From assembly GCA_905479625.1 (NCBI GenBank), contig CAJQNF010000013.1, positions 1 through 53,117 on the forward strand: DNA of 53,117 nucleotides, in the 5' to 3' direction. The position numbers and the translations under genes are program-made. Below, in pieces: positions 33,694-42,540 of this stretch (the first letter of the stretch is position 1; each line of letters starts with the position of its first letter). A model generated the notes under the pieces. The model searched no databases. It was not told the DNA's origin and worked only from the letters and a program-made list of their open reading frames with translations. This stretch comes from an uncultured Flavobacteriaceae bacterium. GTDB taxonomy: Bacteria > Bacteroidota > Bacteroidia > Flavobacteriales > Flavobacteriaceae.

Positions 33694-34458
33694 ATGGCGA
33701 CTTATAAAAAAAGAGGAAATAAAGTAAAGAAAGGTAATCAAGCTAGCATTGAAGATCAAAGTACAACAGCAGAGGTGTTTAACACCTTGGATGAAACTGC
33801 TTCAAGATCTGAGCAATGGGTTGAAAAAAATCAAAAAATCATTTTCACTGGATTAATTGTAGTAGCTGGTGTCATTCTTGCATTTTTGGCTTATAACAAA
33901 TATATCCTTGAACCAAATGAAAAGGAAGCCGCTGATGAACTTGCATTTCCAAAAAGATACTTTGAAGAGGCGCAAAATACAAGTGTTGCTGTAGATTCTC
34001 TTTTTAACCTTAGTCTGAATGGGGCTGATGGCAAATACGGTTTGATCGATATTGTTGACAACTATGGAAGTACCAAAGCAGGAAATCTTGCCAAATATAT
34101 GAGTGGTATTGCTTTCTTGAAGACTGGTGATTATGAAAGTGCAATAAAATATTTAAGTGATTTCTCTTCAGAGGATGAAATGCTTGCTGCTTTAGCCAAA
34201 GGAAATATCGGCGATGCTTTTGTTGAAATTGAACAGCCTGAAGATGCTTTGCAATATTACTTGGAGGCAGCGAATATAAAAGACAATAATTTTACTTCAC
34301 CTTTATATTTGTTCAGAGCTGGAAATCTAGCAATGGATCTTGGTCAATTTGATGACGCCGAAGGTTATTACACTAAAATTAAAGATAACTATCCAAAGTC
34401 TGAAGAGGCAAAAAATATCAGTATTTACATTCAAAGAGCTAAGCTAGCACAAAAATAA
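33694..34458 (+). CDS. Membrane-anchored TPR protein (YfgM-like)
   Basis: A 254-residue protein: basic N-terminus, one helix (IIFTGLIVVAGVILAFLAY) and a periplasmic TPR domain including YESAIKYLSDFSSED and PEDALQYYLEAANIKD. This layout is that of YfgM-type proteins, which work beside SecYEG and periplasmic chaperones, but the match is by architecture. Six bases ahead of ribH and probably co-transcribed with it. Confidence 0.84.
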   Translation: MATYKKRGNKVKKGNQASIEDQSTTAEVFNTLDETASRSEQWVEKNQKIIFTGLIVVAGVILAFLAYNKYILEPNEKEAADELAFPKRYFEEAQNTSVAVDSLFNLSLNGADGKYGLIDIVDNYGSTKAGNLAKYMSGIAFLKTGDYESAIKYLSDFSSEDEMLAALAKGNIGDAFVEIEQPEDALQYYLEAANIKDNNFTSPLYLFRAGNLAMDLGQFDDAEGYYTKIKDNYPKSEEAKNISIYIQRAKLAQK

Positions 34459-34464
34459 ATTCTG

Positions 34465-34947
34465 ATGGCTACAACTAATCTTTCCTTATACGATAGCGAA
34501 AGCATCCCGAATGCTTCTGGTTATCAATTTGGAATTGTAGTGTCTGAATGGAATCCCGAGATTACTCAAAATTTATACGAAGGAGCACTTAACACCTTGC
34601 TAAAACATGGTGCGGTTACTGAAAACATTAGGGCGATAAAAGTTCCCGGTAGTTTTGAACTTGTTTATGCTTGTAAACAATTACTGGCTAACAAAGAGCT
34701 CGATGCCGTCATTGCCATTGGAAATGTAATTAAGGGAGAAACAGAACATTTTACTTTTGTTTGTGAAGGGGTTACACAAGGCATAAAAGATCTAAACCTG
34801 CAGTTTGACACGCCTACAATATTTTGTGTATTGACTGATCATAACAAACAACAATCGATTGACAGATCCGGAGGGAGACATGGTAACAAGGGAATAGAAT
34901 GTGCTGTTGCAGCAATCAAAATGGCCGCTTTAAAAAACGAGCTGTAA
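34465..34947 (+). CDS. ribH: 6,7-dimethyl-8-ribityllumazine synthase
   Basis: A 160-residue enzyme for the penultimate step of riboflavin synthesis. FGIVVSEWNPEIT, KVPGSFELVYA, AIGNVIKGETEHF and SGGRHGNKGIECA are the conserved blocks; the catalytic histidine lies in GETEHF. No FMN riboswitch is visible upstream, and no other rib gene is nearby. Confidence 0.96.
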   Translation: MATTNLSLYDSESIPNASGYQFGIVVSEWNPEITQNLYEGALNTLLKHGAVTENIRAIKVPGSFELVYACKQLLANKELDAVIAIGNVIKGETEHFTFVCEGVTQGIKDLNLQFDTPTIFCVLTDHNKQQSIDRSGGRHGNKGIECAVAAIKMAALKNEL

Positions 34948-34988
34948 TTTCTACGCTCTTTCCATTATCAGTTTTTAACAGAACTTTA

Positions 34989-35020
34989 TTTGACCAGTTG
35001 ATCTTATTTATTTAATTTTG
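34989..35020 (+). promoter_or_regulatory. Promoter of the mutL operon
   Basis: TTTG (34989-34992), 20-base spacer, TAATTTTG (35013-35020); the first gene starts at 35043. Both boxes match the Bacteroidota consensus. Confidence 0.75.
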
Positions 35021-35042
35021 TTACAATTGCAAAAGAAGTGCT

Positions 35043-35333
35043 ATGTTCGGAAAAGCTTTTAAGCCAAGGGCCCATTATGTATTCGATTACAAGCCTCGTT
35101 ATTATGACGAGCGTAAGGAGCGTTTGGCGAAATTAAAAGAAAAGTACGAGAACAGCAATAGTAATCCAACGGATATCCCCAAGATTTCCCTTTCAAAAGA
35201 TCATCTTAGATCAAGTTGGCAAAGACATAAAAAAGCCTCCTCCAACAGAGCCGTCAACAAACGACTTGCTATTATTATAACTATCTTAGTTGGAATTTTA
35301 GCGTATTTATTTGAAATACATAAACTGTTTTAA
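35043..35333 (+). CDS. Small conserved membrane protein preceding mutL
   Basis: A 96-residue protein: positively charged N-terminal ~70 residues (many Lys/Arg, Tyr-rich start YVFDYKPRYYDERKE) followed by one C-terminal helix (LAIIITILVGILAYLF), a tail-anchored layout. The stop overlaps the mutL ATG (TAATG), so the two are translationally coupled. I recall similar proteins upstream of mutL in other Flavobacteriaceae; function unknown. Confidence 0.78.
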   Translation: MFGKAFKPRAHYVFDYKPRYYDERKERLAKLKEKYENSNSNPTDIPKISLSKDHLRSSWQRHKKASSNRAVNKRLAIIITILVGILAYLFEIHKLF

Positions 35334-37189
35334 TGTCAGACTTCATTCGATTACTACCAGAAAATGTGGCCAATCAAATTGCTGCAGGAGAGGTTGTTCA
35401 GCGCCCTTCTTCAGTGGTAAAGGAGTTACTTGAAAATGCGGTAGATGCAGATGCTTCAACTATCCGATTAATTATAAAGGATGCAGGACGTTCACTGATC
35501 CAGGTGATCGATAATGGTAAGGGGATGAGTACTTCGGATGCGAAAATGGCTTTTGAGAGACACGCGACTTCTAAAATACAATCAGCTAACGATTTATACG
35601 ATTTACACACAAACGGATTCAGGGGTGAAGCCCTTGCTTCTATTGCGGCAATAGCCCATGTCGTACTTAAAACCAAAATCGAGGAAGATGAGTTGGGGAT
35701 CGAAGTCAGGATCAATGGTGGTGATTTCATTTCTCAACAACCATTGTCAGTTCCTGTGGGTTCTAATTTTGAGGTTAAAAACCTTTTCTATAATATACCC
35801 GCCAGAAGGAATTTTTTAAAATCAAACTCCATTGAGACCAGACATATTTTAGATGCCTTTCAACGAGTTGCACTGACTTATCCTAAAATAGCTTTTTCAT
35901 TGGTTCACAATGAAAATGAGATTTTCAATCTGCCTGCTGGTTCTTCAAAACAGTGGAATACGAATACAAGGCAACGCGTGGTCAGCATCATGGGAAAGTC
36001 TACGAACGAGAAACTGGTTCCCATAAATGAAGAAACAGATATTTTAAAAATAAAAGGTTTTATTACCAAACCTTCTTTTGCGAAGAAAAAAAAGGGCGAA
36101 CAATTCTTTTTTGTCAATAATCGTTTTATCAAAAGCCATTACCTGCACCACGCAGTGATGAGTGCCTATGATGGGTTGTTGAATCAAGGATATCATCCTT
36201 CTTATTTTCTTTACCTGGAGGTCCCTGCTAACAGCATTGATATCAATATCCACCCAACAAAGACTGAAGTAAAGTTTGACAATGAACGTGATTTATATGC
36301 GATCATTAGATCCACCATCAAGCACAGCCTGGGCCAGTATAATGTTTCACCAAGTCTGGATTTTGACCGAGATGCAAGTCTGGACACCCCATATGCATAT
36401 AAGAACAAAGCCTATATCAATACTCCTGCCATCGAGATAGACCAGGATTTCAATCCATTTAAAGCTGAAGGATATTCAAAAGGAAATCGACAAAGGGCAT
36501 CAAAGAATCTTCAATGGGAAACGTTATATGTGAGTGATCATCCTGAAAAAGAATTGATCGACAATATTACTGTTGACATGAATGACGTGACCCAGGAATT
36601 ATTTGAGGAGGCACAAGAGGCTGCAGCGTTGAAAACATTTCAGGTACAATTAAAATACATTGCCAGTTCCATTAAATCAGGTATGGTATTGATCGATCAG
36701 AACGCGGCGCACCAAAGAATTCTTTATGAAGAATATCTGGCCAAGGTGACCATGGAAGGAATTGGCCATCAGCAATTATTGTTTCCCTTAAAAGTAACTA
36801 TCAGTAAAAATGATATTGCCATCGTAAAGCAGATTCAACAAGATCTCAAAAGTGCCGGATTTCATATTTCCGAAATTCAGGAGGAAGCTTTGGTCTTAAA
36901 CTCAATTCCAAACACGATCGCTGAAAAAGAAGTTATTGGAGTATTGGAATCACTCATCGATAATTTCAAAAATGAGGTTCCAGAATCTAGTTTCAGCCAG
37001 ATTGATCTCATTACCAAAAGCTTGGCAAAAAGTCTTGCTATTAAATCGGGAACACCTTTAAATAATAAAGAACAAGAAAATATTTTAAATAAATTATTTT
37101 CTTGTAAAGAGCCAAATTATTCTCCTTTTGGTAAGCAAACATACGTTACCTTGTCTTTACAAGACTTGGAAGAAAAATTTAATTCATAA
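35333..37189 (+). CDS. mutL: DNA mismatch repair protein MutL
   Basis: A 618-residue GHKL ATPase. N-terminal ATP-binding motifs are complete: LLENAVDADAS with catalytic Glu, IDNGKGM, and TNGFRGEALASIAA. The C-terminal site corresponding to the MutL endonuclease motif DQHAxxExxxxE reads DQNAAHQRILYE at 455-466, with His and the first Glu replaced, and the terminal zinc region (usually CPHGRP) reads SPFGKQT. It may therefore lack nicking activity. Coupled to the 96-residue gene and followed 5 bases later by a rhomboid gene. Confidence 0.95.
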   Translation: MSDFIRLLPENVANQIAAGEVVQRPSSVVKELLENAVDADASTIRLIIKDAGRSLIQVIDNGKGMSTSDAKMAFERHATSKIQSANDLYDLHTNGFRGEALASIAAIAHVVLKTKIEEDELGIEVRINGGDFISQQPLSVPVGSNFEVKNLFYNIPARRNFLKSNSIETRHILDAFQRVALTYPKIAFSLVHNENEIFNLPAGSSKQWNTNTRQRVVSIMGKSTNEKLVPINEETDILKIKGFITKPSFAKKKKGEQFFFVNNRFIKSHYLHHAVMSAYDGLLNQGYHPSYFLYLEVPANSIDINIHPTKTEVKFDNERDLYAIIRSTIKHSLGQYNVSPSLDFDRDASLDTPYAYKNKAYINTPAIEIDQDFNPFKAEGYSKGNRQRASKNLQWETLYVSDHPEKELIDNITVDMNDVTQELFEEAQEAAALKTFQVQLKYIASSIKSGMVLIDQNAAHQRILYEEYLAKVTMEGIGHQQLLFPLKVTISKNDIAIVKQIQQDLKSAGFHISEIQEEALVLNSIPNTIAEKEVIGVLESLIDNFKNEVPESSFSQIDLITKSLAKSLAIKSGTPLNNKEQENILNKLFSCKEPNYSPFGKQTYVTLSLQDLEEKFNS

Positions 37190-37194
37190 CACAC

Positions 37195-37932
37195 ATGGGT
37201 AAATTAACAGAAGCCATTAAACATTTAATCGTATTAAATGTTATTTTTTTTGCAGCAAGTTCCTTGTTCGGTTTAAACATTGGAAACTGGCTGGCCCTGT
37301 ATTTTCCGCAGAATGACCATTTCGGTTTTTGGCAATTTGTCTCTCATATGTTTTTGCATGGAGGGTTTATGCATATTTTATTCAATATGTATGCCTTATG
37401 GGCATTTGGTTCGCCACTAGAACAGATGTGGGGTAGAAATAAATTCCTATTCTTTTACTTTTCAGCAGGAATTGGAGCCGGCCTCATTTATACTGCTGTG
37501 AATTATTTTCAGTTCAACAGTATTTACAATGATTTGATTGGCGTTGGGCTTCAACCGGGAGACATCAAAGATCTCCTTGAATCTGGAAGGTATAATTCAG
37601 GGATTCTGGATCAGATTCCGGAAAAAAAATTATCCGATATATATCAAATCTATAATACTCCGGCAGTAGGAGCTTCAGGGGCCATTTATGGAGTTTTAGT
37701 CGCTTTTGGAATGAGTTTTCCAAATGCCAAACTCGCCTTGATCTTTTTACCTGTGCCCATCGCAGCGAAATACTTTATTCCTGTTTTGATAGGTCTTGAC
37801 CTCTTTTCAGGAGTGACAGGATTTTCGATATTTGGAGGAGGCATCGCACATTTTGCCCATGTAGGAGGAGCCATTATAGGTTTTATCATGATGAAATACT
37901 GGGAAAAGAATCAATTCAAAAGGTGGAACTAA
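37195..37932 (+). CDS. Rhomboid family intramembrane serine protease, copy 1
   Basis: A 245-residue membrane protease. The catalytic serine is in GASGAIYG, the histidine in AHFAHVGGA; SHMFLHGGFMHILFNM is the conserved N-terminal helix. An insert of about 60 residues between the helices and the GASG motif (FNSIYNDLIGVGLQPGD onwards) is a cytoplasmic or periplasmic loop not found in copy 2. First of two rhomboids in tandem. Confidence 0.93.
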   Translation: MGKLTEAIKHLIVLNVIFFAASSLFGLNIGNWLALYFPQNDHFGFWQFVSHMFLHGGFMHILFNMYALWAFGSPLEQMWGRNKFLFFYFSAGIGAGLIYTAVNYFQFNSIYNDLIGVGLQPGDIKDLLESGRYNSGILDQIPEKKLSDIYQIYNTPAVGASGAIYGVLVAFGMSFPNAKLALIFLPVPIAAKYFIPVLIGLDLFSGVTGFSIFGGGIAHFAHVGGAIIGFIMMKYWEKNQFKRWN

Positions 37933-37945
37933 CAAACAAAAAATC

Positions 37946-38803
37946 ATGAATTGGTTAACAAACTTATATCATAACTTTCTTTCTCGTAGTATCGTCGAAA
38001 GAATTATAATGCTTAATGTGGCGATTTTTATACTCGCCTATTTGTTGAATACTTTCTCCTTTTTGCTGCAAATAGATGGTAATTTTATTGTGAATTGGTT
38101 CTCGTTACAGCCTGATTTTGACTTGCTATTGGTAAGGCCATGGACCATTATTAGTTATGGTTTTCTGCATCTTGGATTCTTTCATATCCTTTTCAATATG
38201 ATGGTGCTCTATTATTTTGGAAATCTGTTTAGTGATTTTTTCAATTCCAAACAGTTCCTCGTTTACCTGATTCTTGGAATCATTTCCGGGGGGCTTATAT
38301 ATATGCTTTCCTACAACTATATGCCAGGACTAAAAACTCAGGACTCACTTTTGGTAGGAGCTTCCGCCGGTGTAATGGCTATCGTTATTGGTATTTCGAG
38401 TCATATTCCTCATTATTCCCTAAGTTTTAGATTCATAGGAAACATCAAATTGTTGTATATTGCTGTTGTGCTGGTGGTTTTGGATGTAGTTCAAATTCCT
38501 ACCGGAAACGCGGGAGGACATTTAGCACATCTTGGAGGGTCTCTTTTAGGCTATGTCATGACAAGATACATGAACCAGGGAACTGGTTTGATCACTTGGA
38601 TGACTGGAACCATGACAAAAAAAGAAAAAAGACCTTTAAAAACAGTATACAAAAGTACAAAGAAAACCACCTACAAAAAGAAAGAAACAAAATCAGAAGA
38701 ACAAGCTATCATAGATAGTATTCTCGATAAAATAAGTAAATCGGGATATGAAACCCTAACCAAAGAAGAAAAGGACTACTTGTTTAAGGCAGGTAAAAAA
38801 TAA
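37946..38803 (+). CDS. Rhomboid family intramembrane serine protease, copy 2
   Basis: A 285-residue protease with serine in GASAGVMA and histidine in GGHLAHLGG. After the six helices comes a basic linker and a small C-terminal module ending in SGYETLTKEEKDYLFKAGK, a tail I remember from many Bacteroidota rhomboids. It starts 13 bases behind copy 1. Substrates are unknown. Confidence 0.93.
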   Translation: MNWLTNLYHNFLSRSIVERIIMLNVAIFILAYLLNTFSFLLQIDGNFIVNWFSLQPDFDLLLVRPWTIISYGFLHLGFFHILFNMMVLYYFGNLFSDFFNSKQFLVYLILGIISGGLIYMLSYNYMPGLKTQDSLLVGASAGVMAIVIGISSHIPHYSLSFRFIGNIKLLYIAVVLVVLDVVQIPTGNAGGHLAHLGGSLLGYVMTRYMNQGTGLITWMTGTMTKKEKRPLKTVYKSTKKTTYKKKETKSEEQAIIDSILDKISKSGYETLTKEEKDYLFKAGKK

Positions 38804-38823
38804 CTTTAACGATTATATCCCTC

Positions 38824-39846
38824 TTGAAAAATTTATCGTTTTTAAATAAAATTCTGTTTTTTCTAAACAATATTGTGGCACTACTGTTTTTTGCCTCTCT
38901 CACACTGCCTTATATACCCCCAAAATCATTTCCATTATTGTCAATCATGAGCCTTTCAGTACCATTATTGCTTTTTGCTCATGTGCTATTTATTATTTAC
39001 TGGTTGTTGGCAGGTGTAAAGAAGCAGTTTCTACTGTCATCATTATGCATTCTTCTGGCCATTGGCCTGTCATTTTTCCCTTACAAGTTTAATTCAAAAG
39101 AAGTGGTGAGCGGCAGTAGCTTTGGGGTGATGAATTTCAATGTAAGACTATTAAATAAATACAAATGGTTGGAATCTGAAAAGATTCCGGGAGAGATCAC
39201 GACTTTCATCAACAAAGAGAATCCGGATATCATAACTTTTCAGGAATTTAGAAGTATTAAGGATTTTGGTCTTACTTATCCTTATAAATACGAAAAGTTA
39301 AATGGAGGAAAAAAAGGTAGCGGCTTGGCCATTTTTTCCAAATTCAGCATCGTCAATCGCGGTAGTCTGGATTTCGACAATTCAAATAACAATGCCATTT
39401 TTATAGATGTCGTCAGAAGTAATGATACTATCAGAATTTACAATATACACCTTGAATCATTTGGCATAAAGCCAGATAGCGTAGATTTAAATTTAGATGA
39501 AAAAAGGTCAAGAAAATTAATTTACCGGTTAAAACAATCATTCAGCAAGCAACAGGATCAGGTAGAGAAATTCCTTGAACACAGTAAGTCCTGTCCTCAT
39601 AAAATAATTATCAGTGGTGATTTTAATAATACTGCCTTTTCATGGGCCTATAGAAAACTAAAAGGAGATCTGAATGATAGTTTTATAGAAGCCGGCGAAG
39701 GGTTTGGTAAAACCTATCCATTTAACAACTATCCCTTAAGAATTGATTTCATCCTTTCGGATAAAAAGTTTAAGGTCAATCAGCATAAGAATTTTGAAAT
39801 AAAGCTATCTGATCATGAACCGGTTATGGCCAGATTCAGTTACTAA
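38824..39846 (+). CDS. Membrane-bound endonuclease/exonuclease/phosphatase-fold protein
   Basis: A 340-residue protein with about three N-terminal helices and then an EEP domain: MNFNVRLLN, DIITFQEFRS, IYNIHLESFG, ISGDFNNTAFSW, and SDHEPVMARF. All metal and catalytic residues of the fold seem present, so it is probably an active phosphodiesterase facing the periplasm or outside. Starts with TTG at 38824. Substrate (nucleic acid, lipid or sugar phosphate) cannot be assigned. Last gene of the mutL-rhomboid run. Confidence 0.87.
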   Translation: MKNLSFLNKILFFLNNIVALLFFASLTLPYIPPKSFPLLSIMSLSVPLLLFAHVLFIIYWLLAGVKKQFLLSSLCILLAIGLSFFPYKFNSKEVVSGSSFGVMNFNVRLLNKYKWLESEKIPGEITTFINKENPDIITFQEFRSIKDFGLTYPYKYEKLNGGKKGSGLAIFSKFSIVNRGSLDFDNSNNNAIFIDVVRSNDTIRIYNIHLESFGIKPDSVDLNLDEKRSRKLIYRLKQSFSKQQDQVEKFLEHSKSCPHKIIISGDFNNTAFSWAYRKLKGDLNDSFIEAGEGFGKTYPFNNYPLRIDFILSDKKFKVNQHKNFEIKLSDHEPVMARFSY

Positions 39847-39910
39847 ACTTTTTTCAATTTGTCCCTATTATTTTTGAGTTCATTGAAAACCTTCTTCGAT
39901 GAAAAAATTG

Positions 39911-39918
39911 TATTTTTG
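39911..39918 (+). promoter_or_regulatory. -7 promoter box for mtaB
   Basis: TATTTTTG, 21 bases before the ATG at 39939. No TTTG at the -33 position. Confidence 0.55.
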
Positions 39919-39938
39919 TCGACGCTAAAGATTTGGGT

Positions 39939-41273
39939 ATGACGACTGATAAAAAAGTAGCTTTTTATACACTGGGATGTAAATTGAATTTTTCTGAAAC
40001 CTCGACCATTGCCAGGGATTTTCAAAATGAAGGCTTTGAGAGAGTAGAATTTGACGAGTTTGCAGATATTTATGTGGTCAATACTTGCTCAGTTACGGAT
40101 AATGCAGATAAACGCTTTAAAACTGTCGTAAAATCAGCCTTAAAACAGAATGAAGATGCATTTTTGATTGCCATCGGATGTTATGCGCAATTAAAGCCTG
40201 AAGAACTGGCCAACATCAATGGTGTCGACTTGGTTTTAGGTGCCACAGAAAAATTCAAAGTACTTGATTATATAGAAGATTTGTCAAAAAATGAAAGGGG
40301 CGAGATACATTCCTGTGAAATTGATGAAGCAGATTTCTACGTGGGTTCCTACTCTATTGGTGATCGCACGAGAGCTTTTCTTAAAGTACAGGATGGCTGC
40401 GATTATAAATGTACGTATTGCACCATACCTCTTGCACGGGGGATTTCGAGGAGTGACACCTTAGAAAATGTTTTATCAAACGCCCGAGAAATATCAGGTA
40501 AAGGAATCAAAGAAATAGTGCTTACCGGCGTAAATATTGGCGACTATGGCAAAGGTGAATTTGGTAATAAAAACCATGAAAACACTTTCCTGGATCTAGT
40601 CCAGGCACTCGACAAGGTTGATGGTATACATCGTATAAGAATTTCTTCTATTGAGCCCAACCTGCTTAAAAACGAAACCATCGATTTCGTTTCCCAATCA
40701 AACAGTTTTGTCCCTCATTTTCATATTCCACTTCAAAGTGGTAATGATCAATTGTTGAAGGCGATGAAGAGAAGGTACCAGACAAATCTTTACATTGACC
40801 GGGTAAAAAAAATAAAATCAACCATGCCTCATGCATGTATAGGCGTTGATGTGATTGTTGGCTTTCCAGGGGAAACTGATGAATTATTTTTGGAAACCTA
40901 TCAGCTATTAACTGATTTAGATATTTCCTACCTCCATGTCTTTACTTATTCCGAAAGACCTAATACAGAAGCCGTTAAAATGGATGGTGTGGTTCCACAA
41001 AAGGTCAGAAACAAAAGAAGTAAAATGCTGAGAGGATTGTCAGTTAAGAAGAGAAGGGCTTTTTATGAGTCACAACTAAACGCTACTTTAACCGTACTCT
41101 TTGAAAGCGAAAATAAAAAGGGATATATCCATGGATTTACCGAGAACTATGTAAAAGTCAAGGCGCCATGGAATCCGTCTCTGGTCAACACATTACATCC
41201 TGTAAAACTGACTAGTATAGACGAAGATGGCCTGGTAAGATTTGAATGGGTCGAGCAAATAGTTATGTCATAA
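39939..41273 (+). CDS. mtaB: tRNA t6A37 methylthiotransferase MtaB
   Basis: A 444-residue radical SAM enzyme that makes ms2t6A37 in tRNA. The N-terminal methylthiotransferase domain has TLGCKLN and NTCSVTD; the radical SAM cluster site is CDYKCTYC; a C-terminal TRAM-like domain ends the protein. TLGCKLN and IPLARG favour MtaB over MiaB or RimO. An upstream TTG at 39933 adds only two residues; ATG 39939 is preferred. Confidence 0.94.
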   Translation: MTTDKKVAFYTLGCKLNFSETSTIARDFQNEGFERVEFDEFADIYVVNTCSVTDNADKRFKTVVKSALKQNEDAFLIAIGCYAQLKPEELANINGVDLVLGATEKFKVLDYIEDLSKNERGEIHSCEIDEADFYVGSYSIGDRTRAFLKVQDGCDYKCTYCTIPLARGISRSDTLENVLSNAREISGKGIKEIVLTGVNIGDYGKGEFGNKNHENTFLDLVQALDKVDGIHRIRISSIEPNLLKNETIDFVSQSNSFVPHFHIPLQSGNDQLLKAMKRRYQTNLYIDRVKKIKSTMPHACIGVDVIVGFPGETDELFLETYQLLTDLDISYLHVFTYSERPNTEAVKMDGVVPQKVRNKRSKMLRGLSVKKRRAFYESQLNATLTVLFESENKKGYIHGFTENYVKVKAPWNPSLVNTLHPVKLTSIDEDGLVRFEWVEQIVMS

Positions 41274-41300
41274 AACACTTCCGGAAGGCTAAAGATTTAG

Positions 41301-41308
41301 TATTTTTG
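41301..41308 (+). promoter_or_regulatory. -7 promoter box for the hydrolase-rfbC unit
   Basis: TATTTTTG, 16 bases before the ATG at 41325. No -33 partner is visible. Confidence 0.5.
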
Positions 41309-41324
41309 ACACCACAGGAACTCC

Positions 41325-41993
41325 ATGGAAGATAAAATACATATCTATTTTATGCCAGGTTTGGCAGCAAGTTCAAGAATCTTTGAATACATCACATTAA
41401 CAGATGATCGGTTCGCCTTACACCACCTTGAATGGCTTGAACCCGAAAATGAAAAAGAGACACTTTCTGATTATGCTGCCAAATATGTAAACATGATCAC
41501 TCATAAAATGCCCGTATTGATCGGTGTATCTTTTGGAGGGATACTTGTTCAGGAAATTGGCAGGCTTATTGAGGTCCGTAAAGTGGTCATTATTTCAAGT
41601 GTAAAAAATGAGCATGAACTGCCCAAACGCCTGAAATACCTGCGAAAATCAAGAGTTTACAAACTCTTTCCTTCAAAACGATTATCAAAGATAGATGACT
41701 TTTCCAAATACAACTTTCACCCTCATTTGAAAAAAAAAGGTGAATTATATAATAAATATTTGAGTATTAGAAATGAAAAATATTTAAATTGGGCCATCCG
41801 TAACATGCTTTACTGGAAGAATAATTCAAAGGAGCAAGACCTGATTCACATCCATGGCACAAGTGATGAGATCTTCCCCATCAAATACATTAAAAATTGT
41901 ATTCCTGTTGAATACGGTACCCATGCCATGATTATTGTTAAGGCAAAAAAAATAAGTGCAATTATTGAGAACCTTTTACTAGATGATACTTGA
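41325..41993 (+). CDS. Alpha/beta hydrolase
   Basis: A 222-residue protein with the nucleophile elbow GVSFGG, a likely acid in GTSDEIFP and a C-terminal histidine in YGTHAMI, giving a full catalytic triad. FMPGLAASSRIF near the start is the oxyanion loop. Short and without a signal peptide. It overlaps rfbC by 11 bases. Substrate unknown. Confidence 0.85.
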   Translation: MEDKIHIYFMPGLAASSRIFEYITLTDDRFALHHLEWLEPENEKETLSDYAAKYVNMITHKMPVLIGVSFGGILVQEIGRLIEVRKVVIISSVKNEHELPKRLKYLRKSRVYKLFPSKRLSKIDDFSKYNFHPHLKKKGELYNKYLSIRNEKYLNWAIRNMLYWKNNSKEQDLIHIHGTSDEIFPIKYIKNCIPVEYGTHAMIIVKAKKISAIIENLLLDDT

Positions 41994-42522
41994 ACAAACA
42001 GAAATAAATGATGTCATTCTTATAACTCCTAGAGTTTATAAAGATGAAAGAGGTTACTTTATGGAATCATACAATCAAAAGAAAGTTGACAAACTCATCA
42101 AAGATAAATTTGTTCAGGATAACGAATCAGTTTCTGACAAAAATGTACTTAGGGGCATGCATCTGCAGCTTCCACCTCATGCCCAGGCAAAACTCATCAG
42201 GGTGATCAAAGGAAGTATTTTAGATGTGGCTGTTGATCTGAGACAAGACTCCAGCACTTATGGTAAACATTTTAAACACATACTCAGCGGGGAAAATAAA
42301 AAGCAATTGTATATGCCTGCAGGATTCGCTCATGGCTTCTTAAGTCTCGAAAACGGTACCATTTTAAGTTATAAATGTTCTGACTATTACTATGCTGACA
42401 GTGAGTATTCTATCGCTTGGGATGATCCTGAATTGGCTATAGATTGGGGGATACTTGATCCAATTTTAGCTGAAAAGGACCGATTGGCAGAAAATTTTGC
42501 TACATTTGAAAATCCCTTTTAA
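41983..42522 (+). CDS. rfbC: dTDP-4-dehydrorhamnose 3,5-epimerase family protein
   Basis: A 179-residue cupin epimerase. FMESYNQKKV, NVLRGMHLQLPPHAQAKLI (family usually RGLHYQ), MPAGFAHGFLSLE and the YYYADSEYSI region match RmlC. It is isolated from other dTDP-rhamnose genes, at least in this window, and starts inside the hydrolase gene, so it may serve as an accessory copy or another sugar-nucleotide epimerase. Confidence 0.88.
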   Translation: MILEQTEINDVILITPRVYKDERGYFMESYNQKKVDKLIKDKFVQDNESVSDKNVLRGMHLQLPPHAQAKLIRVIKGSILDVAVDLRQDSSTYGKHFKHILSGENKKQLYMPAGFAHGFLSLENGTILSYKCSDYYYADSEYSIAWDDPELAIDWGILDPILAEKDRLAENFATFENPF

Positions 42523-42540
42523 TTTTATAAATCACAAAGC

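Noticed and set aside
34948-35042. FMN riboswitch or other riboswitch near ribH
   Set aside because: The gaps before and after ribH are too short or lack the conserved elements; only a promoter is found.
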